64,000 bases of DNA, taken from the NCBI RefSeq assembly GCF_000196315.1, contig NC_014230.1, positions 682,001-746,000 on the forward strand, in the 5' to 3' direction. The position numbers were made by a program, and so were the translations under genes. The notes below the pieces were generated by a model. It made no database searches, was not told the origin of the DNA, and saw nothing but the letters and a program-made list of their open reading frames with translations. Position 1 is the stretch's first letter. Each line of letters opens with the position of its first letter. Below are positions 43,475 through 53,783 of the stretch, piece after piece. This DNA comes from Croceibacter atlanticus HTCC2559 (GTDB lineage: Bacteria > Bacteroidota > Bacteroidia > Flavobacteriales > Flavobacteriaceae).

Positions 43475-44083
43475 TTATTTATTCTCTGCATAACGCTTAG
43501 AAACCTCTGTCCAATCAATCACATTAAAAAATGCATTTACGTAATCTGGACGACGGTTTTGATAGTTTAAGTAATATGCATGTTCCCAAACATCTAACCC
43601 TAAGATAGGGTAACCACCACAACCAATTCCTGGCATAAGTGGGTTATCTTGATTAGCTGTAGAACACACTTCTACTTTACCACCTTCTTGTACACAAAGC
43701 CAAGCCCAACCAGAACCAAACTGGCCTCCAGCTTGACTTGAAAATTCGTCTTTAAAAGCTTCAAAAGAACCAAACTTAGCATCAATGGCTTCAGCAAGTT
43801 CTCCGGTAGGCTTTCCGCCACCATCTGGAGACATCACTTCCCAAAATAGTCTGTGATTAAAGAAACCACCACCATTATTTCTAACGGCTGTATTGCTCAT
43901 CTCTAAATTTGTCAAGATATTTTCAATAGTCTTGCCTTCAAGATCTGTTCCCTCAATTGCTGCGTTTAATTTATTTGTATAACCTTGGTGATGCTTTCCA
44001 TGGTGTATAGTCATGGTCTTTTCATCAATATGTGGCTCTAGTGCGTCATGCGCGTATTTTAGTTTCGGTAATTCGAAAGACAT
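43475..44083 (-). CDS. Superoxide dismutase (Mn/Fe family, Mn-like motifs)
   Basis: A 202-residue enzyme with metal ligands in [20 protein letters not shown] and DVWEHAYY. The segments [10 protein letters not shown] and GSGWAWL match the manganese or cambialistic subtype more than the iron subtype. It dismutates superoxide in the cytoplasm. There is no signal peptide. It has a TAnnTTTG box upstream and a terminator downstream; the name sodA or sodB is left open. Confidence 0.92.
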   Translation of the reverse strand: MSFELPKLKYAHDALEPHIDEKTMTIHHGKHHQGYTNKLNAAIEGTDLEGKTIENILTNLEMSNTAVRNNGGGFFNHRLFWEVMSPDGGGKPTGELAEAIDAKFGSFEAFKDEFSSQAGGQFGSGWAWLCVQEGGKVEVCSTANQDNPLMPGIGCGGYPILGLDVWEHAYYLNYQNRRPDYVNAFFNVIDWTEVSKRYAENK

Positions 44084-44119
44084 ATTATAGATTTTTTATT
44101 AGTTATTATAAGTTTCCAT

Positions 44120-44127
44120 CAAATTTA
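44120..44127 (-). promoter_or_regulatory. -7 promoter box for sod
   Basis: Minus-strand TAAATTTG matches TAnnTTTG, 36 bp before the ATG. No TTG seen at the expected distance. Confidence 0.4.
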
Positions 44128-44181
44128 ATGATTATAGAAAGCTTTAAAAACTTTTCCATGTTATAAAAAGCTTAAAGATTG

Positions 44182-44189
44182 TACCTTTA
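44182..44189 (+). promoter_or_regulatory. Weak -7 box for the AddA-like gene
   Basis: TACCTTTA, one mismatch from TAnnTTTG, five bases before the ATG; would give a nearly leaderless message. Confidence 0.3.
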
Positions 44190-44194
44190 ATCCT

Positions 44195-47100
44195 ATGCAA
44201 GATGCTCCCTTCAAAATTTATAACGCTTCAGCAGGATCTGGTAAAACCTTTTCCTTGGTTAGAGATTACCTCTCTTTATTGTTTTCAGCTAAAAAAACAG
44301 ATGCTTTCAGGTCCATTTTAGCAATAACCTTTACAAACAAGGCCGTTGCTGAAATGAAATCTAGAATTGTTGAAAACCTTATAGCGTTTTCAAAAGATAA
44401 TACGCAAGATGATTATTTGGCCATGTTAAATGCCGTTGCCAATAGTACTAATATTAGTCAGGATCTTATAAAAACAAGATCTGTAATCCTACTAAAAAAA
44501 CTAATTCATAATTACGCAGCCTTCGAGATTTCAACAATTGATGGCTTTACGCATAGAGTATTAAGAACATTTGCCAAAGATTTAGGGTTACCTTCTAATT
44601 TTGAGGTCACTATGCAGGTAGATGATATTTTGCACGAAGCTGTAGATAAGCTAATAGCAAAAGCTGGAGAAGATAAAGAGCTCACTAAAGTTTTAATAGA
44701 TTTTGCATTAAGTAAAGCAGATGATGACAAAAGTTGGGACATTTCAAGAGAACTATACAGCATTGCAAAGCTGTTAACTAAAGAAAACAACCTTGATCAT
44801 TTAAAGGCTTTTGAGAATAAAGACTTAAAAGATTTTAAAACTTACACTAAAACTTTAAATGACAAAAAACAAGATATTACAAGCGCTATTAAGCAAATTG
44901 CAGAAAATGTCTTTAATCTTTTAAATGAGAATGGCATTTTACCTGAATATGCATTTACTGGTAAGTATGCATATAAATATTTTAATAACCTTAAAGAAGG
45001 AAACTTAGGGAAACTAACATTTACTGCAGGCTGGCAAAATGATTTAATAAATGGCACAAAGCCAATTTATTCAAAATCCAGCAAAGACTTAAGTAAAGAA
45101 CAAAAAAGTATTTTAGATGGCCTTAAACAACCAATTGGATCATATTTTGAAGACTCGAAAAACAAGGTTCTTTTACTTAATTTTATAGAGCACATTTCCA
45201 AAAACATTATTCCACTTTCTTTACTAAACAGCATTAAAAAAGAGGTTGAAGCAATTAAGAAAGAACGTGGTTTATTACTCATTTCAGAATTTAACAACAC
45301 AATTGCAAATGCTATAAAAGGACAACCTGCACCATTTATATACGAACGTTTAGGTGAACGGTATAGACATTTTTTTATAGATGAATTTCAAGACACCTCA
45401 GAATTGCAATGGCAAAATATTATTCCATTAGCAGAAAATCCTCTAATTAGTTTAGATGAAGATGAAAATCAAGGAAGTTTATTGTTGGTAGGAGATGCCA
45501 AGCAAAGTATATATAGGTGGCGTGGTGGCAAAGCAGAACAGTTTATAAATTTATGTAATAAGATATCGCCGTTTTCTATAAATCCAGAAGTCACTAATCT
45601 TCCAAATAATTTCAGGAGTTTACCTCAAGTTGTAAATTTTAATAATGCATTATTTAAGCATATTGCTCAATATTTTAAAGTAGAAGATTATGAATCACTT
45701 TATGAAAAATCACCACAGGAAATAATAAAAAAAGACAAAGGTTATGTTAATCTTAAATTCTTCGATCTAAAAAACAAAGAAGAAGAGAATGAGGTTTTCC
45801 CTGAAGAAGTTTTAAAGATTATTAAAGAATGTGAAGCTCTTGGTTATAAAAAATCTGATATCTGCATACTAAATAGAAATCGAAAAGAAGGCGTAGTTAT
45901 AGCAGATTATCTCAGTGAAAAAGGCATTTCTTTAATTTCTTCTGAAACCTTACTGGTAAAAAACTCTAAAGAGGTTCTATTTATAATTGATGTTCTTAAG
46001 CTAATAAAAAACCCTAAAGATGCACTTACCAAAGTTAACTTGCTCCACTATTTGATTGCTTCAGAAAAGATTCAAAAAGATGAAACGCAGTTTATTTTAG
46101 AAAGCCTTCAAAAAGATCACGAAGATTTTTACAGTTCATTAGAGCAATACAATATAAATTTTGATCATAATTTATTGACAAGTTTAGCTCTCTATGATGC
46201 CTTAGAGTATATTATTTCAAGCTTTAACCTTTTACAATCTTCAAACGCTTATTTACAATACTTTTTAGATTTCGCTTTCGATTACGGTAATCAAAATGTT
46301 GGAGGTATTCATGGATTTTTAGAGCATTGGTCTCAACACGAAGATAAATTAAGTATTGTTGTTCCTAAAGGAGAAGATGCAGTACAATTGCTTACTATAC
46401 ATAGAGCTAAAGGACTTGAGTTTCCAGTTGTTATATATCCATACGCTTCAGAAAATATTCTTGATACTAAAATGGATGATATCTGGGTTAATTTAAAAGA
46501 TCCCTATAATGATATTCCAAAGGCTTACATTTCTGCTAGCTCTAAGCTAGAAACGCTGGATGAAAGCATGGCAGTACCTTATGAGTATCTATTAAATGAA
46601 AAGCAGATGGATGGTGTTAACGTTCTATATGTTGCACTAACCAGAGCTAAAGAGCAACTTTATGTTTTAAGTAAAAAAGATATTAACTCAAAGGGAGTTG
46701 TAAATACAAAAACGGTTTCAGGTTTATTAATAGATTTTTTAATTAATGAAAACATTTGGGACAACACTCAGACAAGTTTTCATTTTGGAGAACCTCATTT
46801 TAAAGTATCTACAGAATCTTCATCTTCACAAGCAACACAAACTCAGTCTAAAGTAGAAACACTACCATTTAAGGAACGTTCAATAACACTATCTACCAAT
46901 TCAGGAAGGTTATGGGGCACTACACAACAAGAAGCTATTGATGAAGGTATATTAATTCATGATATTATGGCAAATATAAATTCCGTTTCAGATTTGGAAT
47001 CTGCCATAAACTTATTTGTAGACAAAGGTATTTTGCCAAATGATGATGTTTTGAGGGTAAGAAAAAAGGTAAAGACTATTATTATGCATCCAGAATTAAA

Positions 47101-47359
47101 TACATACTTTAAGGAAGCAAACAAGAATTACAACGAAAGAGATCTGGTTTCAAGAGATGGTAAAATCTTAAGACCAGACAGAATTAATGTGGTAGAAAAT
47201 AACACTGCAGTAATTATTGATTACAAAACCGGAGTGTTTAATGAGCAGAATGAGCGTCAAGTTAAAGAATACAAGAAAGCTCTTGAAGACATAGGTTATA
47301 CTGTTACAAAAACTATTTTGGTTTACACTAATGAAAGCCTTACCATTAAGAATGTGTAA
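44195..47359 (+). CDS. AddA-like UvrD-family helicase-nuclease
   Basis: A 1054-residue protein with a UvrD/Rep-type superfamily 1 helicase. Walker A is SAGSGKT at residues 10-16, the Walker B-like motif is FIDEFQDTSELQW, motif IV LVGDAKQSIYRWRGG and motif VI VALTRAKEQLYV are present. A C-terminal RecB-type nuclease segment (RPDRINVV, then IDYKTG near residue 1007) follows. This is the AddA layout for double-strand break processing. The AddB-like partner is two genes further on, not adjacent. Confidence 0.88.
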   Translation: MQDAPFKIYNASAGSGKTFSLVRDYLSLLFSAKKTDAFRSILAITFTNKAVAEMKSRIVENLIAFSKDNTQDDYLAMLNAVANSTNISQDLIKTRSVILLKKLIHNYAAFEISTIDGFTHRVLRTFAKDLGLPSNFEVTMQVDDILHEAVDKLIAKAGEDKELTKVLIDFALSKADDDKSWDISRELYSIAKLLTKENNLDHLKAFENKDLKDFKTYTKTLNDKKQDITSAIKQIAENVFNLLNENGILPEYAFTGKYAYKYFNNLKEGNLGKLTFTAGWQNDLINGTKPIYSKSSKDLSKEQKSILDGLKQPIGSYFEDSKNKVLLLNFIEHISKNIIPLSLLNSIKKEVEAIKKERGLLLISEFNNTIANAIKGQPAPFIYERLGERYRHFFIDEFQDTSELQWQNIIPLAENPLISLDEDENQGSLLLVGDAKQSIYRWRGGKAEQFINLCNKISPFSINPEVTNLPNNFRSLPQVVNFNNALFKHIAQYFKVEDYESLYEKSPQEIIKKDKGYVNLKFFDLKNKEEENEVFPEEVLKIIKECEALGYKKSDICILNRNRKEGVVIADYLSEKGISLISSETLLVKNSKEVLFIIDVLKLIKNPKDALTKVNLLHYLIASEKIQKDETQFILESLQKDHEDFYSSLEQYNINFDHNLLTSLALYDALEYIISSFNLLQSSNAYLQYFLDFAFDYGNQNVGGIHGFLEHWSQHEDKLSIVVPKGEDAVQLLTIHRAKGLEFPVVIYPYASENILDTKMDDIWVNLKDPYNDIPKAYISASSKLETLDESMAVPYEYLLNEKQMDGVNVLYVALTRAKEQLYVLSKKDINSKGVVNTKTVSGLLIDFLINENIWDNTQTSFHFGEPHFKVSTESSSSQATQTQSKVETLPFKERSITLSTNSGRLWGTTQQEAIDEGILIHDIMANINSVSDLESAINLFVDKGILPNDDVLRVRKKVKTIIMHPELNTYFKEANKNYNERDLVSRDGKILRPDRINVVENNTAVIIDYKTGVFNEQNERQVKEYKKALEDIGYTVTKTILVYTNESLTIKNV

Positions 47360-47386
47360 TTTTACAAGAAAAATCAACCCTATATT

Positions 47387-48580
47387 ATGTACGGAAAAAT
47401 AAAAGAACATTTACAGAACGAAATTCAAGAAATAAAAGATAATGGGCTATTTAAAAAAGAGCGTATTATTACGTCACCACAAGGTGCAGAAATAAAAATA
47501 TCAACAGGTGAAACAGTTATAAATTTTTGTGCCAACAATTATTTAGGGTTGTCCTCTCATCCAGATGTAATACAAGCTGCTAAAGACACTATGGATACTC
47601 ATGGGTTTGGAATGTCCAGCGTAAGATTTATATGTGGTACTCAAGATATACACAAAGAGTTAGAGCAAAAGATTTCAGATTTTTTTGAAACTGAAGACAC
47701 CATTCTTTATGCTGCAGCCTTTGATGCAAATGGTGGTGTTTTTGAACCACTTCTTACTAAAGAAGATGCTATTATTTCAGACTCTCTTAATCATGCATCT
47801 ATAATCGACGGCGTAAGACTCTGTAAAGCAGCAAGGTATAGGTATGCAAACGGAGATATGCAAGACCTAGAAAAACAACTTCAGGATGCAAACGCAAATG
47901 GAGCTCGCTTTAAGATAATTGTAACAGATGGCGTATTCTCTATGGATGGTCTTGTAGCGCCTTTAGATAAAATTTGTGATTTAGCAGATAAGTATGATGC
48001 AATGGTTATGATTGATGAATGTCATGCATCTGGATTTATTGGTGAAACAGGAATAGGAACATTAGAAGCTAAAGGTGTTTTAGGACGCATAGATATTATT
48101 ACAGGAACACTCGGTAAGGCTCTTGGTGGTGCTATGGGTGGTTTTACAACAGGTAAGAAAGAAATAATAGAGTTGTTAAGACAACGTTCTAGACCCTACT
48201 TATTTTCAAACTCTTTAGCTCCAGCAATTGTAGGAGCATCCATAAAAGTGTTTGATATGTTAAAAAATGACACTACGTTACGTGATAAGCTAGAAAAAAA
48301 TGCTGCTTACTTTAAAAAGGAAATGCAAGATGCTGGTTTTGATATTGTTGACGGAGACTCTGCAATAGTACCAGTAATGCTATACGATGCTAAGCTTTCC
48401 CAAGAGATGGCAGACAGATTATTAGAAGAAGGAATCTATGTAATTGGGTTCTTTTACCCTGTTGTTCCTAAAGATAAAGCAAGAATAAGAGTACAACTAT
48501 CTGCTGCTCACGAAACTCACCATATCGACAAAGCCGTTAAAGCATTTATAAAAGTTGGAAAGGATTTAAACGTTATTTAA
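47387..48580 (+). CDS. kbl: Glycine C-acetyltransferase (2-amino-3-ketobutyrate CoA ligase)
   Basis: A 397-residue PLP enzyme of the alpha-oxoamine synthase family with [16 protein letters not shown], the LysPLP region [13 protein letters not shown] near residue 243, [14 protein letters not shown] and [13 protein letters not shown]. It cleaves 2-amino-3-ketobutyrate with CoA to glycine and acetyl-CoA. No threonine dehydrogenase gene is adjacent in this window. It follows the helicase gene by 27 bp. Confidence 0.95.
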   Translation: MYGKIKEHLQNEIQEIKDNGLFKKERIITSPQGAEIKISTGETVINFCANNYLGLSSHPDVIQAAKDTMDTHGFGMSSVRFICGTQDIHKELEQKISDFFETEDTILYAAAFDANGGVFEPLLTKEDAIISDSLNHASIIDGVRLCKAARYRYANGDMQDLEKQLQDANANGARFKIIVTDGVFSMDGLVAPLDKICDLADKYDAMVMIDECHASGFIGETGIGTLEAKGVLGRIDIITGTLGKALGGAMGGFTTGKKEIIELLRQRSRPYLFSNSLAPAIVGASIKVFDMLKNDTTLRDKLEKNAAYFKKEMQDAGFDIVDGDSAIVPVMLYDAKLSQEMADRLLEEGIYVIGFFYPVVPKDKARIRVQLSAAHETHHIDKAVKAFIKVGKDLNVI

Positions 48581-48636
48581 GGTAAATCAAGGCCTCTGAT
48601 GTTAAAGGCATTAAGAAAATTTTATTACAAATGTCT

Positions 48637-48666
48637 TTGATGATTAGTTGTAAGCGCTTACTTTTG
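48637..48666 (+). promoter_or_regulatory. Complete TTG-N19-TAnnTTTG promoter for ompA
   Basis: TTG (48637-48639), 19-bp spacer, TACTTTTG (48659-48666), an exact consensus match, with a leader of about 35 nt before the ATG. It is consistent with high expression of this porin-like gene. Confidence 0.6.
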
Positions 48667-48704
48667 TTAGCAATTAACACTTTAAAAATTAAATTAATTA
48701 GAAT

Positions 48705-50141
48705 ATGAAACATCTTAGCAAAGTTTTATTCGCTACGTTATTTGTTCTTGGATTTTCTGTTGCTCAGGCACAGGACGAAAATAATCCTTGGGCTATTGGC
48801 GTTGGTGTAAACGCAGTTGATTATTTTTCAGCTGGTGAAGACCAAGGTCCTCTTGGTTCTTATTTTCAAGAATTTTTTAACGTAGAAGATCACTGGAATA
48901 TCCTTCCATCTATCTCAAGAATATCTGTAGGTCGTTACATTGGTAACGGTTTCTCTGCAACTGCAGTAGGTACAATTAACCAAATCGACAGAATTGGTGA
49001 TGTAGAAGTTGGTGACCTTGCTTACTACGGTATCGATGGTATGTTAAGCTATAGCTTAAGAAACGTACTTAACGGTCCTGGCGGATGGGCAGATCCATAC
49101 GTTGGTATTGGTGGTGGTTACACTTGGTTAGAAGAATCTAACAACGCTGCTTTACCAGATAACTTTAGTAACGATGATGGTGACTTAGGTACTGTTGGTG
49201 TTGGTACTGGTAACGTTACTGCAGGTTTAAACTTCTGGATTTCAGAAAACCTTGCAATTAACGCTGCTTCTACTTACAAGCACGTATTTGAAGATGCTTA
49301 CGGTGCACAGCACTTCCAGCACTCTTTAGGTGTTGTTTTCACATTTGGTGGAAAAGACACAGATGGTGATGGTATCTATGATGATCAAGACGAATGTCCA
49401 GAAACTCCAGGTTTAGCTGAGTTTAACGGATGTCCAGATACAGATAGCGATGGTATTGAAGACCGTAAGGATGACTGTCCTAACGTAGCTGGTACAGCTG
49501 AGTTTAACGGTTGCCCTGATACAGATGGTGATGGTATCCCAGATCCTAAAGATGACTGTCCTACAGTTGCAGGTATCCAAGCATTAAACGGATGCCCAGA
49601 TGCAGACGGTGATGGTATTAAAGATAGCGAAGATAACTGTCCTAACGAAGCAGGTCCTGCATCTAATAACGGTTGCCCATTCGAAGATAAAGATGGTGAC
49701 GGTGTATTAGACAAAGATGACCAATGTCCAGATGTTGCTGGTACTGTTGCTAACAACGGTTGTCCAGAAGTTACTGTTGAAGTAATGAACGAATTAAATG
49801 AGTATTCAAGAACTATCTTATTTGACCTTAACAAGTCAACTATCCGTTCTGAGTCTTTCGAAACTTTACAGAACATTGCAGATATAATGAGCGAATACCC
49901 AACAGCTAAGTTCCATATTGAAGGTCACACAGACAGTCAAGGTAGTGAAGCTTACAACGAGAAGCTATCACGTGAGCGTGCTGCTTCTGTAAGAACTTAC
50001 TTAACTACTAAAGGAGTTGCTGCTAACAAGCTTACATCTGAAGGTTATGGTGAATTAAGACCAATTGCTACAAATAAAACTGCAGCAGGTCGTCAACAAA
50101 ACCGTCGTGTTGAAATTAAATTAGAGAAAGACAGAAAGTAG
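48705..50141 (+). CDS. OmpA family outer membrane protein with thrombospondin type 3 repeats
   Basis: A 478-residue protein with a signal peptide (ATLFVLGFSVAQAQ), an eight-stranded-type barrel in the first ~215 residues, five calcium-binding TSP3 repeats at about 218-355 (DTDGDGIYDDQDECP and similar, each ending in NGCP) and a C-terminal OmpA peptidoglycan-binding domain (HIEGHTDSQGSEAYNEKLS, NRRVEIKLE). It joins the outer membrane to the cell wall. Synonymous codons favour a small set, as in highly expressed genes. A strong promoter precedes it and a terminator follows. Confidence 0.93.
   Translation: MKHLSKVLFATLFVLGFSVAQAQDENNPWAIGVGVNAVDYFSAGEDQGPLGSYFQEFFNVEDHWNILPSISRISVGRYIGNGFSATAVGTINQIDRIGDVEVGDLAYYGIDGMLSYSLRNVLNGPGGWADPYVGIGGGYTWLEESNNAALPDNFSNDDGDLGTVGVGTGNVTAGLNFWISENLAINAASTYKHVFEDAYGAQHFQHSLGVVFTFGGKDTDGDGIYDDQDECPETPGLAEFNGCPDTDSDGIEDRKDDCPNVAGTAEFNGCPDTDGDGIPDPKDDCPTVAGIQALNGCPDADGDGIKDSEDNCPNEAGPASNNGCPFEDKDGDGVLDKDDQCPDVAGTVANNGCPEVTVEVMNELNEYSRTILFDLNKSTIRSESFETLQNIADIMSEYPTAKFHIEGHTDSQGSEAYNEKLSRERAASVRTYLTTKGVAANKLTSEGYGELRPIATNKTAAGRQQNRRVEIKLEKDRK
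49356..49767 (+). repeat. Five in-frame TSP3 repeats within ompA
   Basis: Each unit is about 27-29 codons: DxDxDGIxDxxDxCP plus a short linker ending in NGCP. The DNA copies have diverged, so this is a protein repeat rather than a recent tandem duplication. Expected calcium-binding spacer between barrel and peptidoglycan domain. Confidence 0.9.
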
Positions 50142-50164
50142 TCTTTAACTAAATAAATATTAGG

Positions 50165-50194
50165 AAACGCCTCGAAATATTCGAGGCGTTTTTT
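50165..50194 (+). terminator. Intrinsic terminator after ompA
   Basis: A 12-bp stem (50165-50176 with 50180-50191), core CGCCTCGAA / TTCGAGGCG, three-base loop, then a T run (50189-50194). It separates ompA from the AddB-like gene. Confidence 0.9.
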
Positions 50195-50205
50195 ATTTTT
50201 AGAAG

Positions 50206-52941
50206 ATGATATCATTCTTAGAGCAAACCTTAAATTCTATTGAAAACACTTACCAGGATTTAAGTAAACCTATATTTATTCTTCCCAGCCAAAGAGCAGT
50301 TAGTTTTTTAAAACAGCTCATGGCAAAACGTACCAATAAAGCCACATTTCTCCCGGAAATTTATAGTATTGAAAGTTTTATTGAAAAGGTTGCTGGCTTA
50401 CAGCAAATAGATAATACCACTACACTTTTTAAGCTATACGAAGTTTATATAAGTCTAATTAACAAAGAAGACCAAGAAACCTTCGAAACATTTAGTGGTT
50501 GGGCGCAAACTATAATAGGAGATTTTAATGAAATAGATAGATACCTTATTCCTTCCGATGAGTTCTTTAATTATCTATCTGAAATTAAAGATAAAGACCA
50601 CTGGTACTTAGCAGATGAAAAAACAACACTCATTGAAAACTATTTAAAATTCTGGAAGCAACTACCTCAACTCTATAACGCGTTATATTCCAGTCTTATT
50701 TCTTCTAAAAAAGGGTATCAAGGATTAATATACAGAGAAGCTGCCAACAACATAGACACCTATCTGTCTACAAATAACAAAACACATATTTTTATAGGGT
50801 TTAATGCATTAAATAATGCTGAGCAACATATCATACAACAATCAATCAAAAAGGATTGTGCAGAGGTGTTTTGGGACTTAGATGAGGTGTTTTATAATGA
50901 TACATTTCACGACGCCTCACATTTTATAAGATCATATTATAAGAATTGGAAAGTTTTTGAGAACAAACAGTTTAATGGTGGCCATAATTTTTCTAATAAG
51001 AAAGAAATTTCAATCATTGGAACACCAAAAAAAATAGGGCAGGCAAAAGCAGTAGGTCAAATTTTAAATGACATACCAGCAAATAAACTATCTAGTACAG
51101 CTGTAATCTTAGGAGACGAAACTTTGTTACTGCCATTGTTAAATGCAATCCCTAAGCATATTAAAGATGTAAATATTACAATGGGGTTACCGTTACAAAA
51201 AGTTCCGTTAGCTTCTTTTTTTGAACTTCTGTTTACATTACAACTTAACAATACATCAGAGTTATATTATAAACACGTTTTAGAATTATTTAATCATCCC
51301 TCATTACAATATGTATTAGAGGTTTCAAAGCTTAACGTTGTATCTTATATAAACACAGGAAATATTGTTTCAATAAAATTTGATAGCCTTATTGCACAAA
51401 GTAGCGCTGAAGAAAGTGAAATAGTAAAATTGCTTTTCTCAAGTTCAGAGAACAATCCAGAGCACTTCATTTCCCGTATTTTAAAAATAATTCAATACCT
51501 AAAGCAAAACTTATCTGTAGAGCAGTCTGTATTAAGAGAGTATCTATACCGTTTTAATGTGCTATTTAATAAATTAGAACATTTACTGTCTACCTTTTCT
51601 CATATATCTAATATTTCTGTATTACACACTATTTACAAGGATATGCTATCTAATGAAACCTTAGATTTTATAGGGAAAAAACACGATGGCTTACAGATAA
51701 TGGGAGTTTTAGAAACTCGTGTTCTAGATTTTGAAAACATCATTATAACCTCTGTAAATGAAGGTATCTTACCATCTGGAAAAAGTGCTAATTCTTATTT
51801 GCCTTATGATTTAAAGAAAGAATACGGCTTACCTACCTACAAAGAAAAAGATGCCATATACACCTATCACTTTTACCATATGTTGCAGCGTTGTAACCAA
51901 GCACATATTATATTTAACACAGAAGCCGGCGACTTAAATAGTGGTGAAAAAAGTAGATTTATTACACAATTACAGGTAGAGGCTCAAAATTACCCAAAGC
52001 ATTCGTATAACAATTTAATTACACTTCCTAAAGTTCCAAAAATCACCTCGCAATTAAGAACTGTACAAAAAACAGCTCAGGTAATGGATCAAATAAAATA
52101 CAGAGCTAAATCTGGGTTTTCTCCATCTGCACTAACATTATATATGCGAAACCCTATAGATTTTTATACGCGCTATGTATTAGGTGTAGGAGATACTGAA
52201 GAGGTTGAAGAAACAGTGGCGTATAACACCTTAGGAACAGTTGTGCATGACACCTTAGAGCAATTATATACACCATACATTGGTGAGCTGCTTAATGCTG
52301 ATATTATTAAAGTTATGACGACTAAAGCAGATAAGCAAGTAGCCCTAGAGTTTAACAACACCTATTCTAAATCTTCTTTAGACAAAGGTATGAACCTCTT
52401 AATCTTTGAAGTTGCAAAGCGTTACGTTCATAATTTTTTGAAATTAGAAAAAAAACGCCTCGATAATGGTGAAGATATTCAAATATTAAAAATAGAAGAA
52501 GATAATAATGTTCCTATAACAATAAATGGGATAGACTTTCCTGTTAATTTGAGAGGAAAAGTAGATCGTGTAGAGAAAACAAATGGCATAACGCGTATTA
52601 TAGATTATAAAACAGGTAATGTAGATCTCGCTAAAGTAACCGTTAAAAGCTGGGACGATCTAAATACAGATTATGATAAGTATTCAAAATCCTTTCAAAT
52701 TCTTCAATATGCATATATGATGCATTTAAAAACACCCTTTTTAAATCCTATTGAAGCTGGAATAATTTCATTTAAAAATTTGAAATCTGGATTTCTACCA
52801 TTCAATTATAATAAAAACACAGAAATAACTACCGAAACATTTAAGGCATTTTCTGAGCAATTAGAGCAACTAATTAAAGACATTTGCAATCCTAATATTC
52901 CGTTTGTAGAAAAAGAACTTAAAGACCCATTTAAAGGATGA
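50206..52941 (+). CDS. AddB-like PD-(D/E)XK nuclease
   Basis: A 911-residue protein with an AddB-type opening (IFILPSQRAVSFLKQL) and a large helicase-like remnant, then a C-terminal RecB-family nuclease core: the helix motif GFSPSALTLYMRNPIDFYTRYVLG near residue 648 and RGKVDRVE...RIIDYKTGN near residue 800. It has no cysteine cluster: the usual CP in the CPxxFY motif reads NP, so the iron-sulfur staple of many AddB proteins looks absent. It overlaps the next gene by four bases (ATGA). The proposed AddA partner is upstream past kbl and ompA. Confidence 0.82.
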   Translation: MISFLEQTLNSIENTYQDLSKPIFILPSQRAVSFLKQLMAKRTNKATFLPEIYSIESFIEKVAGLQQIDNTTTLFKLYEVYISLINKEDQETFETFSGWAQTIIGDFNEIDRYLIPSDEFFNYLSEIKDKDHWYLADEKTTLIENYLKFWKQLPQLYNALYSSLISSKKGYQGLIYREAANNIDTYLSTNNKTHIFIGFNALNNAEQHIIQQSIKKDCAEVFWDLDEVFYNDTFHDASHFIRSYYKNWKVFENKQFNGGHNFSNKKEISIIGTPKKIGQAKAVGQILNDIPANKLSSTAVILGDETLLLPLLNAIPKHIKDVNITMGLPLQKVPLASFFELLFTLQLNNTSELYYKHVLELFNHPSLQYVLEVSKLNVVSYINTGNIVSIKFDSLIAQSSAEESEIVKLLFSSSENNPEHFISRILKIIQYLKQNLSVEQSVLREYLYRFNVLFNKLEHLLSTFSHISNISVLHTIYKDMLSNETLDFIGKKHDGLQIMGVLETRVLDFENIIITSVNEGILPSGKSANSYLPYDLKKEYGLPTYKEKDAIYTYHFYHMLQRCNQAHIIFNTEAGDLNSGEKSRFITQLQVEAQNYPKHSYNNLITLPKVPKITSQLRTVQKTAQVMDQIKYRAKSGFSPSALTLYMRNPIDFYTRYVLGVGDTEEVEETVAYNTLGTVVHDTLEQLYTPYIGELLNADIIKVMTTKADKQVALEFNNTYSKSSLDKGMNLLIFEVAKRYVHNFLKLEKKRLDNGEDIQILKIEEDNNVPITINGIDFPVNLRGKVDRVEKTNGITRIIDYKTGNVDLAKVTVKSWDDLNTDYDKYSKSFQILQYAYMMHLKTPFLNPIEAGIISFKNLKSGFLPFNYNKNTEITTETFKAFSEQLEQLIKDICNPNIPFVEKELKDPFKG

Positions 52942-53783
52942 CCATAACACAAAATATAGCCGTTAAAGGACAGCACAACAAACCAATTGTAACAGATTTA
53001 TTTTTTAAACAAAATACAGATAAAAAACCTGTAGTTATTTTTTGCCATGGCTATAAAGGCTTTAAAGATTGGGGTGCGTGGAATATTATGGCTGAAGCGT
53101 TTGCCAATGCAGGTTTGTTTTTCGTGAAATTTAACTTTTCACATAATGGAGGTACGTTGGAGCAACCTATAGATTTTCCAGATCTTGAGGCCTTTGGAAA
53201 CAACACGTATACTAAAGAATTAGATGATTTAGAGTCTGTTTTAAATTGGCTTACCGCAGAAGATTTTGAACACGCACCACAGATAGATACCACAGATATT
53301 ACTCTTGTTGGTCATTCTCGTGGTGGTGGTATTGTCTTAATTAAAGCTGAAGAAGACTCAAGAGTAACTAAAGTGATAACCTTAGCATCTGTAAGCGATT
53401 ACAAAGCGCGTTTTCCTCGCGGAAAAGACTTTGAAGCTTGGAAAAAAGATGGCGTAATGCACGTTGTTAACGGAAGAACAAAGCAAAAGATGCCTCATTA
53501 TTTCTCATTTTTTGAAGATTTTAAGGCTAATTACGAACGCCTAAATATTCAAAAAGTGGCAAAGCGTTTAGAAAAGCCACTTCTTATTCTTCATGGCACG
53601 AATGACACATCTGTAAAAAACTATAATGCTGAGAATTTGAAAAATTGGAATGAAAACGCCACGTTGCGCTGGATTGCCAATGCCGATCATGTGTTTAACA
53701 CCAAACATCCTTGGGAAAGTGATACTTTATCTAAACAGTTAAATTTAGTTGTATTGAAGAGTATCTCATTTATTAAAGACTAA
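52938..53783 (+). CDS. Alpha/beta hydrolase family protein
   Basis: A 281-residue hydrolase with the oxyanion region VIFCHGYKGFKDWGAW, the nucleophile motif VGHSRGGGI (G-x-S-x-G with Ser), a likely acid in LHGTNDTSVK and the His in ADHVFN. It resembles dienelactone-type or peptidase-like alpha/beta hydrolases. The substrate is unknown. It overlaps the AddB-like gene as ATGA and shares a CTAA stop with the convergent lipoprotein gene. Confidence 0.85.
   Translation: MTITQNIAVKGQHNKPIVTDLFFKQNTDKKPVVIFCHGYKGFKDWGAWNIMAEAFANAGLFFVKFNFSHNGGTLEQPIDFPDLEAFGNNTYTKELDDLESVLNWLTAEDFEHAPQIDTTDITLVGHSRGGGIVLIKAEEDSRVTKVITLASVSDYKARFPRGKDFEAWKKDGVMHVVNGRTKQKMPHYFSFFEDFKANYERLNIQKVAKRLEKPLLILHGTNDTSVKNYNAENLKNWNENATLRWIANADHVFNTKHPWESDTLSKQLNLVVLKSISFIKD

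Noticed and set aside
44182-44194. Idea that sod and the AddA-like gene share a bidirectional regulatory site
   Set aside because: Only a weak -7 box and one exact box occur in the 111-bp gap; no symmetric element was seen.
49356-49767. Regularly spaced repeats resembling an array
   Set aside because: They are diverged in-frame TSP3 protein repeats in ompA, not CRISPR repeats with unique spacers.
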